Positions 1 through 6,442 of a stretch of DNA of 16,723 bases are shown here, in pieces (within the stretch, counting starts at the first letter, position 1; each line of letters opens with the position of its first letter). Source of the stretch: an uncultured bacterium (lineage in GTDB: Bacteria; Bacillota; Clostridia; Lachnospirales; Lachnospiraceae); NCBI GenBank assembly GCA_937893485.1, contig CALBJL010000074.1, forward strand, positions 1 to 16,723, read 5' to 3'. The notes beneath the pieces are model-generated. The model saw only the letters and a program-made list of their open reading frames with translations, was not told the DNA's origin and made no database searches. Both the position numbers and the translations under genes were made by a program.

Positions 1-95
1 CTGATTTTAGGGAATTCTGACGCTTTTTTTCGGTAATTTTAGTGTATCATATACAGTATTATCCCTAGAAACTTGAAGTTGTCTGCTTATTATAT

Positions 96-1350
96 CTATA
101 ATGCGCTATCTTGTTTATGCGAAATCACTATTATCAATATGCCCGTCATACTTGCAATAATCTCTGTGACGGGAAATGTCCACCACACTGCATTTAAACC
201 TATAAAATGAAATACCCACGCCAATGGAACAAGAAGAACAATTTGACGAAGCACAATGATAAAAAGACTTGATTTTATATGCGCAATTCCCTGTAAGTAG
301 GAAGTTATAACAATCGTAAGTCCCGCAAAAACAAAACTGATAGAAATTACAGGAAACGCATATTTTCCAATCGCCATAATTGAAGATTCTGTTGAAAATA
401 TCTGTACAAGTTTTTCAGGAAACAGGAAAAATATCCCTGTTTCTATGACAGTCACCTGCTCCATAATGATAACTGAATAGTGGTAATAATACCTGTTGAA
501 ACCCAAGTAACGGAATAAAAAAGAAGGACTGTATTTTGTAATATATCCCTAATACAGTTACAGCATCCTCCGTAAAAATCTTCAAAACCATATTCAAACC
601 TACGATATAAATCGTATATAAGGATTGCGTTACAATCGAACCAGTTCCATTTACATAAATCTGTTTACAGAGTTCCGGCTTAAATGTTCCCCTTAAAGAA
701 TATTTTTTCATTACGGCAAGTAATGTAATCGCCATTGCCACCCATTGTCCGATCACTGTAGCAATGGCAGCTCCCCTGATACCAAATGCTGGAATATGTC
801 CTGTTCCAAAAATCAATATTATATCTAATACAATATTGACAACAGAACCTGTAACCTGCGCAATCATTGGAATCATCATATTTCCCCTTGCCTGAAGGAT
901 TTTAGTACAGATAGATTCTATAAACAATCCTAAAGAACCATAAAAAATGATTCTGCTGTATATGATCCCCTGTGCTTTCACCACAGCATTTCCTGTTGAA
1001 AGGGAGAAATAAGCATTTGCCAATATATTTCCAACAAAAGCAAAAATTAAAAAGTGAAACATATTTAAAAACAAACCGCTTTTTATAATATCGTGTTGTG
1101 TCTCTGTTTCTCCCCTTCCATCCAGTCTTGAAATCAAAATATTGACTCCTGCACCCGTCCCTGTTGCCAATGCAGTAATAAGAAGTTGAACAGGATAGAT
1201 AATGGACAGTGCCGTAAGTCCTTCTGTTGAATATCTTGCAACAAAAAAACTGTCTGCAATATTATATATAGATTGAATGAGAAGTGCCAGCATAACTGGT
1301 GGTGATATTTTAAGAAGCAATTTGGAAACTGATATATTTTCCATATCCAT
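96..1350 (-). pseudogene. MATE family multidrug/cation antiporter, broken by an internal out-of-frame deletion
   Basis: Intact MATE proteins are inner-membrane pumps of 12 helices and about 450 residues that expel drugs or metabolites using Na+ or H+. Here the N-terminal part (1350 down to a stop at 415) has the typical start MENISVSKLLLKISPPVML and motif NIADSFFVARY. It stays MATE-like up to SYHYGAGD (codons at 451-462), then gives 11 unrelated residues and a stop. The C-terminal part is open in another frame from 506 to 96 and resumes MATE-like sequence at TGIFFLFPEKLVQIF (about 443 downward). Only about 7 nt separate the two conserved motifs, whereas relatives normally have roughly 20-30 residues there. 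So this is a deletion that shifts frame, not a single-base error. The start at 1350 has AGGAGG at 1360-1365. The gene lies 69 nt after the MerR gene, probably in one operon, which suggests MerR control of the pump. The pump is probably inactive. Confidence 0.85.
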
Positions 1351-1419
1351 AACTAAAAACCTCCTGAAATTTCTTCAGAAGGTATTTTAAACCATGTAGT
1401 AACTCCACGGTCAATAGGT

Positions 1420-2235
1420 TTATTCAGAAATCAAAAGTATTTTTATCTCACAGTAGTAGTGATAAATATATTTAAACAACTGAAATCCCACTTCCTCTGC
1501 GAAAACAGCATCTGCTCTATAATGATTTTCTTTCAACCAGTTAATCATTATGGAAAAGTCAGCTGTCTCGTTTTTGATTGGTATCGTACATACTGCATAA
1601 TTTCCACCAGGAAGTGTATACAAATGTTCAGAACTTATAGAACTGTAATCACCATCTGGCAGTTTTACATATTCTCTGTATTTTCTGAGTTTGTTAGAAT
1701 AGAATCTTTCTGCATCCAGAAAATATCCATATTTGCGTCGGACAAAATTTGTTGTCTGAAATTCCTGATTTATAACATCTTGGAGATTTGCATGGTAAGA
1801 TGAATCTTCCCGCTTTTGATTCCCCACAATGACTGTTTCTGGTTCAAAATATACTATATGTACTTTATCATCAGATGCCTGTAATTTAATATGCTCATTT
1901 TCTTCGTAATACCAGCTGATATCATCTGCTACCTGCCTGTAATACTGACTGAGACGTAATGCTTCACTCTGATATTCCATAAGGAGCTTCACAACTTTTT
2001 CATTATCTCTGGATGATATAATTTCTTTTACTTTTTCTAATGGTATTTTCAAATTTCGGCAGGTAGTAATAATATCCAACTGGTACATATTCCATCTGGA
2101 ATAATAATGATAATGATTTTCAGGATTGATATAATCTGGAGTTACCAACCCAATTTTTGTATAAAAATGCAAGGTATCCTTTGAGATTCCTGTAATTCTG
2201 CTAACTTCGCCAATTTGATAATATTCTTCCTTCAT
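1420..2235 (-). CDS. MerR family transcriptional regulator with long C-terminal effector domain
   Basis: This is a 271-residue protein with a MerR-type winged helix-turn-helix at residues 5-70. The core YQIGEVSRITGISKDTLHFY and the wing with NHYHYYS match the family's usual 'NGYRYYS' wing. A linker helix at about 75-115 is followed by about 150 residues resembling the GyrI/BmrR-like effector-binding fold, by length and position only. Such proteins usually bind a dyad in their own promoter and activate or repress an adjacent efflux gene. Here the next gene downstream is the MATE pump, so drug- or metabolite-responsive control of that pump is the natural inference. Base composition is clearly AT-rich compared with the dehydrogenase module upstream, which fits a separate origin. 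The ligand is unknown. Confidence 0.88.
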   Translation of the reverse strand: MKEEYYQIGEVSRITGISKDTLHFYTKIGLVTPDYINPENHYHYYSRWNMYQLDIITTCRNLKIPLEKVKEIISSRDNEKVVKLLMEYQSEALRLSQYYRQVADDISWYYEENEHIKLQASDDKVHIVYFEPETVIVGNQKREDSSYHANLQDVINQEFQTTNFVRRKYGYFLDAERFYSNKLRKYREYVKLPDGDYSSISSEHLYTLPGGNYAVCTIPIKNETADFSIMINWLKENHYRADAVFAEEVGFQLFKYIYHYYCEIKILLISE

Positions 2236-2247
2236 TTTTCTATCCTT

Positions 2248-2280
2248 ACAAATTTCAATTTGTTAATTTGTTTTATTATA
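2248..2280 (-). promoter_or_regulatory. Candidate merR promoter -10 and operator dyad
   Basis: Reading the minus strand, a perfect TATAAT lies at 2280-2275, about 40 nt before the MerR start codon. I find no good -35 at 16-19 nt; TTGATT is only 13 nt away. Between the -10 and the start is a perfect 7-bp inverted repeat, ACAAATT-TC-AATTTGT (2248-2263), with a third half-site-like AATTTG just beyond. A dyad here could be an autoregulatory operator. MerR dyads more usually sit between -35 and -10, so the assignment is tentative. Confidence 0.4.
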
Positions 2281-2305
2281 ACATTTTTATATGAATCAAT
2301 GTGTT

Positions 2306-3340
2306 TTATTGCATTTTTATGACCACATTTCCGGCATGGTCAACATCCCCCGCCATACGGATGGCTTGTTCCAATTCATCCAGTGAAAATTCATGGGTGA
2401 TGATGCGTTCCAGATTCCACTTGCCGCTTGCCATCATTTTCTGCACATCCCGCACATCCTCCGGCATATAGCCGCCGGAGCCGATGATGCTCTGCTGGGC
2501 ATAGGTCATATGGAGCAGGTCGATGGTGCGTGGCTTGTTGTTGACCGCCACAGAGACAAAACGGCTCTCTATTTTCCCAATGCGAAGATAATCATCCAGA
2601 ATACTCTCCGCACCGGCGGCGTCCAGCCAGCAATCAATGTTGGCGACTGCGCCATTTAAAGATGGCGCCGTGCCGAAATAGTCCATCGCTTTTGTTTCAA
2701 AATCCTCCTCCATTGGATTACAAATCGCAAAGCCCAGCTTCTCTGCCAGCTTCAGCCGGAGAGCGGAGTAGTCACAGATCATCACTTTATCCATGCCGAA
2801 ATGCTTGCATGAGACTGCGGCGGCAATGCCTATGGTCCCGCAGCCAAACACCACGGCATTCTGCCCTGCAACATACTGTTCTTTGCCGCAGGGAATCATA
2901 CCCCGACGGGCAGCGCGACAGCCCACGGTAAACGGCTCAATCAGACTTGCCCGCTTGTCGGAGATACGCTCGTCCACAGCGTAGAGCGAATGGTTTCGCT
3001 TGGCGTTGGGAATGAGAATGTATTCCGAAAAGCCGCCGATAGTTCCGGCTCGTTTCGTATCTCCTTTGGCATAGCGTGGGTATGGATAGACCCGCTCCCC
3101 AATCGTAAAATCGGTAACATTCTTTCCGACCTTTACCACACGGGATACGGTCTCATGTCCAAACTCTCCGCCGACTGTGACCTTGTGACCCGTGTTTGGA
3201 CCGTAGGTAAAAACTGCCACGTCCGTACCGCAGACGCTGGAATAAAGATTTTTCACCAGCACATCGTCATCTCCGACCTCCGGTAACGGCAGCTCCTGAA
3301 TTTCAATTTGTTCTTTTCCTAAATAAATACCTGCTTTCAT
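2306..3340 (-). CDS. Zinc-dependent alcohol/polyol dehydrogenase (MDR superfamily)
   Basis: This is a 344-residue medium-chain dehydrogenase/reductase, probably NAD-dependent oxidation of an alcohol or polyol in the cytoplasm. The N-terminal GroES-like domain has the catalytic zinc ligands: Cys37 in SVCGTD, His62-Glu63 in FGHE, and Glu135 in LIEP. The Rossmann motif is GCGTIG at 156-161, with Asp180 at the end of the second strand favouring NAD over NADP. The region at about 85-103 that normally holds four cysteines of the structural zinc has none, so this is a one-zinc form, as in sorbitol dehydrogenases. The start at 3340 was chosen over an upstream in-frame ATG because GGGAGGA lies just before it. 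It overlaps the tetR stop as ATGA (3337-3340), implying translational coupling. The substrate cannot be read from sequence. Confidence 0.88.
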   Translation of the reverse strand: MKAGIYLGKEQIEIQELPLPEVGDDDVLVKNLYSSVCGTDVAVFTYGPNTGHKVTVGGEFGHETVSRVVKVGKNVTDFTIGERVYPYPRYAKGDTKRAGTIGGFSEYILIPNAKRNHSLYAVDERISDKRASLIEPFTVGCRAARRGMIPCGKEQYVAGQNAVVFGCGTIGIAAAVSCKHFGMDKVMICDYSALRLKLAEKLGFAICNPMEEDFETKAMDYFGTAPSLNGAVANIDCWLDAAGAESILDDYLRIGKIESRFVSVAVNNKPRTIDLLHMTYAQQSIIGSGGYMPEDVRDVQKMMASGKWNLERIITHEFSLDELEQAIRMAGDVDHAGNVVIKMQ

Positions 3341-3930
3341 GATTCCTCCCTGCGGCGTTTTACACACCCCTGAATCATATCTACAACATACGTAATGGAA
3401 TCGGCGCAGTCATTCCTGAGCCATTCCGAGATAATTGCCATCAATCCGTGGATGTAAAACGCCATGATGTAACGCCTGTCCTGCTGCGATATGCCATAGC
3501 GGTCGAGGATTGGTGTAAACACATGATGGAACATCCTGTCATAGCTTTTGTCCATCCCCAGCACCGCTGCATTTTCCGTTACTGTGCGGAACAGCCGCTT
3601 GTGTTTCTCAATGTAACCGAGGTAAGGTGTCAGATACTCCGGCGTAATGAGGTACAATTCATCCAACGGACAATCCCGCTGTTTTGCTACAAAAGTTTCC
3701 GAATCCTTTTTCATATAAGCAAGGAACTGTTCGTTCATGTGGCTGACGCTCTCCGAGAGCAGATCTGCCATTGTTTCATAGTGAAGATAGAAAGTGGAAC
3801 GGTTGACCCCTGCCGCCTCACAAATCTCCTTGACTGTGATATAAGCAAAGTCCTTTTTCTCAAGAAGCTGCAAAAATGCTTCGTCCATTCTGGCAGCGGT
3901 AGCGAAATATTTGCTTTCTGATTTATTCAA
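3337..3930 (-). CDS. TetR/AcrR family transcriptional regulator
   Basis: This is a 197-residue one-component repressor. The N-terminal DNA-binding helices include ITVKEICEAAGVNRSTFYLH (residues 31-50), the classic TetR recognition motif. The all-helical C-terminal half (about 75-190) resembles the DhaS-like/TetR_C_7 ligand and dimer domain. The start is TTG (3930-3928) with AAGGTGG six bases upstream; the next ATG is 14 codons in and would clip helix 1. It follows the membrane-protein gene by 70 nt and overlaps the dehydrogenase gene by 4 nt, so it probably regulates its own three-gene operon in response to a substrate of the dehydrogenase. A short palindrome CTGCTG-TT-CAGCAG (3957-3970) lies in the gap before it. 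Confidence 0.9.
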   Translation of the reverse strand: MNKSESKYFATAARMDEAFLQLLEKKDFAYITVKEICEAAGVNRSTFYLHYETMADLLSESVSHMNEQFLAYMKKDSETFVAKQRDCPLDELYLITPEYLTPYLGYIEKHKRLFRTVTENAAVLGMDKSYDRMFHHVFTPILDRYGISQQDRRYIMAFYIHGLMAIISEWLRNDCADSITYVVDMIQGCVKRRREES

Positions 3931-4000
3931 TCGTTTCCACCTTCTTTCATAATTTTCTGCTGTTCAGCAGCATGATAACGGTAATTAAAATGCCAATGCT

Positions 4001-4354
4001 TTACTTCTCGCTGATTTCTTTCGCCAGTTCCATGATCTCAAATGCATACTTCTGCTTGCCTTGCGCCAGCAGCTTTTTGTAGATGGGGTAATTGACACCC
4101 ATACCCACCAGCCCGATGATACCGATGATCACGCCGAGAATAAACATGGTGGTCGTCCCGCTGCCGATGACCTTCATGGAAAGGCACATGCCCACACCGG
4201 CTACCAGTGCGGCGATGATGCCGAAAGTGTAGGTGAAAACGGTGGCGGGGAGCTTTGCTTTATGGTCCAGCTTGCGAAGGGCGACCACCTTTGAGGTGTC
4301 CTTGGGTGCATATTCGTTGGCGAGTTGTTCTGCGTAAATTTTGTCTGTGTTCAT
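4001..4354 (-). CDS. Small two-helix membrane protein, function unknown
   Basis: The protein has 117 residues. A charged N-terminal segment (1-36) begins MNTDKIYAEQLANEYAPKDT and is followed by two hydrophobic helices (about 38-60 and 67-88). The soluble tail ends in KKLLAQGKQKYAFEIMELAK. I remember close relatives as common in clostridia next to TetR genes and sometimes labelled 'dihydropteridine reductase', but nothing here shows a nucleotide or pterin site and I do not adopt that name. The start at 4354 is set by AAGGAGG nine bases upstream; an in-frame ATG at 4453 has no comparable site. It is the first gene of the membrane protein-tetR-dehydrogenase operon. Reading on past the TAA stop gives a 17-codon hydrophobic frame, which may be chance. 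Confidence 0.75.
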   Translation of the reverse strand: MNTDKIYAEQLANEYAPKDTSKVVALRKLDHKAKLPATVFTYTFGIIAALVAGVGMCLSMKVIGSGTTTMFILGVIIGIIGLVGMGVNYPIYKKLLAQGKQKYAFEIMELAKEISEK

Positions 4355-4384
4355 GGCTTGTTGCCTCCTTCCTTTGATGGCTTT

Positions 4385-4436
4385 ATGATACCAGCAAAAA
4401 AGGAGCAACTGAACAACACCGATAACGGTTTGTGTT
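4385..4436 (-). promoter_or_regulatory. Candidate promoter and operator of the tetR-dehydrogenase operon
   Basis: On the minus strand an extended -10 (TGG then TATCAT, with TATCAT at 4390-4385) sits about 30 nt before the membrane-protein start. No good -35 is seen. Just upstream is an imperfect dyad with arms AACAACACCG (4412-4421) and CGGTTTGTGTT (4426-4436) around ATAA, centred near where the -35 would be. This is a plausible site for the TetR protein. The evidence is symmetry and position only. Confidence 0.35.
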
Positions 4437-4607
4437 GAGTTCAGCAATTCCACAAAGCCCGGAAATGTCGCGCGTGTCGAGCATTTCCACCACTTTCAGT
4501 CCTTATTTTCATCACGCTCACTTCAAACAGTAAATTCCAAAGCAGTGTAAATAGATGGCGGAATTAAACTTTGCAATTTTTAATTATGAGCCGTTTTACA
4601 CTTTCCC

Positions 4608-4636
4608 TTGCATCAACTCATAAGATATGTTATATT
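4608..4636 (+). promoter_or_regulatory. Promoter of the antisense (antitoxin) RNA
   Basis: TTGCAT (4608-4613), a 17-bp spacer and TATATT (4631-4636) make a good SigA promoter on the plus strand. It predicts a start near 4643. No plus-strand protein gene follows, but a hairpin terminator does about 60 nt later. Confidence 0.7.
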
Positions 4637-4642
4637 ATGCAT

Positions 4643-4742
4643 AGAAAGAGGGAAAGCCAGAGAAGCGGCTTACCCGAATGAATTAAATAACTGTTTTATC
4701 AACAGCCGTCATTATTCGCAGTAATGGCGGCTATTTTCGTTT
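4643..4742 (+). ncRNA. Antisense RNA antitoxin of a type I toxin-antitoxin locus
   Basis: This is a predicted ~100-nt RNA running from the plus-strand promoter to the hairpin at 4704-4732. Its 5' end folds as GGGAAAGCC/GGCTTACCC (4650-4658 and 4667-4675, one A-A mismatch). Its 3' hairpin is antisense to the last codons and stop of the holin-like toxin gene on the other strand. This convergent layout with a shared terminator region matches known fst/RNAII- and RatA-type systems, in which the RNA base-pairs with the toxin mRNA to block translation or trigger decay. It has no open reading frame of note. The exact ends are predicted. Confidence 0.65.
4704..4742 (+). terminator. Intrinsic terminator of the antisense RNA
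   Basis: The stem is AGCCGTCATTA (4704-4714) / TAATGGCGGCT (4722-4732) with a 7-nt loop and a T-rich tail (ATTTTCGTTT). In plus-strand RNA the single non-complementary position is a U-G wobble, so all 11 pairs form. In minus-strand RNA it becomes a C-A mismatch. That favours plus-strand use. Confidence 0.75.
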
Positions 4743-4823
4743 ATCCTTGAAAATCTTATAGCAAAGACCAACAAGGGCAACAATGAATATACAAAACTGA
4801 ATCATGTCAGAATATGTAACCAT
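4731..4823 (-). CDS. Holin-like toxin (Hol_Tox type), type I toxin-antitoxin
   Basis: This is a 30-residue peptide, MVTYSDMIQFCIFIVALVGL then CYKIFKDKRK. It has a short polar start, one membrane helix (about 7-23), and a strongly basic tail, ending at a TAG inside the antitoxin terminator. The pattern 'MVTY...QFCxxIVAL' is that of the putative holin-like toxins common on mobile elements of Firmicutes. Such peptides insert in the membrane and depolarise it when overmade. It has its own promoter at 5008-5036 and a ~178-nt structured leader; the ribosome site (AAGAGG) is weak. Its neighbours are accessory genes on one side and a core rRNA methyltransferase on the other, so it may mark the edge of an island. 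I base identity on the sequence pattern and layout; toxicity is inferred. Confidence 0.8.
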   Translation of the reverse strand: MVTYSDMIQFCIFIVALVGLCYKIFKDKRK

Positions 4824-4852
4824 TGGCAACGCCTCTTCGCTCCGCTTCGGTC

Positions 4853-4957
4853 GTTGCTAGACGAGTGCCACCGGCACTCAGCAACCTTTCGTCTGGAGGG
4901 TTTGATCTGCGCTTCGCTCCGGTCGTTGCTAAACAAGCCCCACCGGAGCTTAGCAAC
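4853..4957 (-). repeat. Tandem hairpins in the toxin mRNA leader
   Basis: There are two imperfect copies, ~72 bp apart, of a unit beginning TTCGCTCC...GGTCGTTGCTA. Each folds into a hairpin: GTTGCT+GAGTGCC/GGCACTC+AGCAAC (4853-4885) and GTTGCTAA+GCCCC/GGAGC+TTAGCAAC (4925-4957). In the second, the one mismatch is a U-G pair only in minus-strand RNA, the sense of the toxin mRNA. A further arm pair, GGAGGGTT (4895-4902) / AACCCTCC (4955-4962), encloses the second hairpin. This fits a leader that hides or times toxin translation. Confidence 0.65.
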
Positions 4958-4970
4958 CCTCCGAAAAAGA

Positions 4971-4999
4971 GGGTAAGCCGCCCGGCTCTCTGGTTTCCC
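4971..4999 (-). repeat. Toxin-leader 5' element, inverted copy of the antitoxin 5' hairpin
   Basis: The start of the toxin transcript (reading down from 4999) has GGGAAACCAGAG...GGCTTACCC. The antisense RNA has GGGAAAGCCAGAG...GGCTTACCC at 4650-4675. The two copies are inverted in the DNA, so both RNAs begin with nearly the same sequence in the same sense. Confidence 0.7.
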
Positions 5000-5007
5000 A
5001 TGTGCGA

Positions 5008-5036
5008 AGTATATCATAACTTATCAAATCAGACAA
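5008..5036 (-). promoter_or_regulatory. Promoter of the holin-like toxin mRNA
   Basis: On the minus strand TTGTCT (5036-5031), a 17-bp spacer and TATACT (5013-5008) predict a start near 5001. That leaves a leader of about 178 nt before the toxin ATG at 4823. Confidence 0.65.
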
Positions 5037-5049
5037 CGATAAATCGACA

Positions 5050-5079
5050 AAATCCCCTTAGATTACTCTAAGAGGATTT
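5050..5079 (-). terminator. Probable terminator of the HPt-HD-GYP-rlmI operon
   Basis: On the minus strand, AAATCCTCTTAGA (5079-5067) pairs with TCTAAGGGGATTT (5062-5050) around GTAA. The one non-Watson-Crick position is a U-G pair in minus-strand RNA. It is followed by TGTCGATTT, so the U tract is only moderate. It lies 108 nt after the rlmI stop and just before the toxin promoter. Confidence 0.55.
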
Positions 5080-5187
5080 GCTTATTTCGAGATATTTTTC
5101 TATAAAAGTGTGTCAAAAGGTGTGTCAGTCTTTTATTTCATATCAGAGAATTGTTTCGGAACCCCTATAAAATAAGCATTCTTTGGA

Positions 5188-6387
5188 TTATTTCTCATCC
5201 ACAACCTGAAAAATGAAGAACTTTAAATAATAGCTCTCATCCGCTGCCCACAGAATCGGATGATCCGGTGCCTGTGTGCGGAATTCCACCTGACGCAGAC
5301 GCTTGTGCACAGAATTGGCTGCCTCGCGGATCGTCTTGGTAAACAGTTCCTGCGTCATAAAATGCGAGCACGAGCAGGTCGCCAGATATCCGCCGTCCCG
5401 CACGAGCTTGAGTCCCTTGCGGTTGATCTCGCGGTAGCCTTTGATCGCATTTCTGGTCGCCTCTCTGGACTTGGTAAACGCCGGAGGATCGAGAATGACC
5501 ACATCATAAGTCTCTCCTGTCTCTGCCAGACGCGGCAATTCATCGAGCACATTGGCACAGCGAAAATGCACGGTGGCATCAAGCTGATTCAGCCTCGCAT
5601 TGGCATTCGCCTGACTGAGCGCATATTCCGAGATGTCCAGTCCGAGCACATCGGACGCGCCCGCAATTCCCGCGTTGAGCGCAAATGTACCCATGTGCGT
5701 AAAGCAGTCCAGCACTTTTTTCCCTTTGCAGATCCGCTGCATCGCCAGACGGTTATACTTCTGGTCGAGGAAAAATCCGGTTTTCTGACCGTTTACCACA
5801 TCTACGAGATAATGCACACCATTTTCAACGATCTCTATATTTGTATCGAACGGCTCACCAATAAAATCCTTGACCTTGGGCAAGCCCTCTTTTTTGCGTT
5901 CGTTGGCATCGCTGCGCTCATAGACACCGCGCACATGAATGCCGTCCGCCTCAAGCGCCTCCCGCAGCAGCCGTACAATCGTCAGCTTAAACTGCTCCAT
6001 GCCGAGCGCAAGACACTGAACAACCAGTACATCCTCATATTTATCTACGACAAATCCCGGCAAAAAGTCTGCCTCGCCGAAGATCACACGGCAGGAAGAA
6101 ATGTCTACCGTCGTCTTGCGGTATTCCCATGCCCGCTGCACACGCATCCGCAAAAATTCCTCGTCGATCTCCTGATCCACATGGCGCGTCATCAGCCGGA
6201 TGCGGATCTTGGAATTTGTGTTGATAAACCCCCGTCCGAGCGGATAGCCGTCAAAATCATGCACGATCACAATCCCGCCGTTTTCAAACGAGCCCATGAT
6301 CGTATCGATCTCGTTATCGAAGATCCATAAGCCCCCGGCTTTGATCGTCCTTCCTTCACCTTTTTTTAATGTTACAATCGCTCCCAT
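5188..6387 (-). CDS. rlmI: Class I rRNA methyltransferase, RlmI-type (23S rRNA m5C)
   Basis: The protein has 399 residues, the usual length for the RlmI/YccW family, which methylates C5 of a cytosine in 23S rRNA (C1962 in E. coli) using S-adenosylmethionine. Residues 1-75 are the PUA-like RNA-binding domain. Residues about 95-190 are the family's middle domain, with GEADFLPGFVVDKY. The Rossmann methyltransferase domain follows: motif I VLDCFTHMGTFAL (225-237), LDISEYAL, motif IV LDPPAFTKS (299-307), and the m5C catalytic-cysteine segment TCSCSHFM (337-344). The start at 6387 has AAGGGA six bases upstream. It is last in the HPt-HD-GYP-rlmI gene string, 55 nt after the response regulator gene. 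This is the clearest core-genome gene on the left side of the window. The exact target base is inferred from family. Confidence 0.9.
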   Translation of the reverse strand: MGAIVTLKKGEGRTIKAGGLWIFDNEIDTIMGSFENGGIVIVHDFDGYPLGRGFINTNSKIRIRLMTRHVDQEIDEEFLRMRVQRAWEYRKTTVDISSCRVIFGEADFLPGFVVDKYEDVLVVQCLALGMEQFKLTIVRLLREALEADGIHVRGVYERSDANERKKEGLPKVKDFIGEPFDTNIEIVENGVHYLVDVVNGQKTGFFLDQKYNRLAMQRICKGKKVLDCFTHMGTFALNAGIAGASDVLGLDISEYALSQANANARLNQLDATVHFRCANVLDELPRLAETGETYDVVILDPPAFTKSREATRNAIKGYREINRKGLKLVRDGGYLATCSCSHFMTQELFTKTIREAANSVHKRLRQVEFRTQAPDHPILWAADESYYLKFFIFQVVDEK

Positions 6388-6442
6388 TTGCTGTCCCTTA
6401 CATATGATTACTATGACTCATACCTTGCAGGCACAAGCCGTA

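Noticed and set aside
3950..4003. Hydrophobic 17-codon continuation (SIGILITVIMLLNSRKL) after the stop of the 117-residue protein
   Set aside because: It has no start codon or ribosome site of its own at its beginning and is too short to tell from chance.
4001..4453. Longer version of the small membrane protein starting at 4453
   Set aside because: The AAGGAGG site directly before the 4354 start and the overlap of the extension with the candidate promoter favour the shorter form.
4802..5071. Three overlapping open frames (71, 64 and 82 codons) in the toxin leader
   Set aside because: They come from the GC-rich repeated hairpins; they lack ribosome sites and coincide with the toxin mRNA leader and its promoter.
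5260..6330. A 356-codon plus-strand open frame opposite rlmI
   Set aside because: It is a mirror of the well-supported methyltransferase gene; its product is His/Arg/Cys-rich with no family resemblance.
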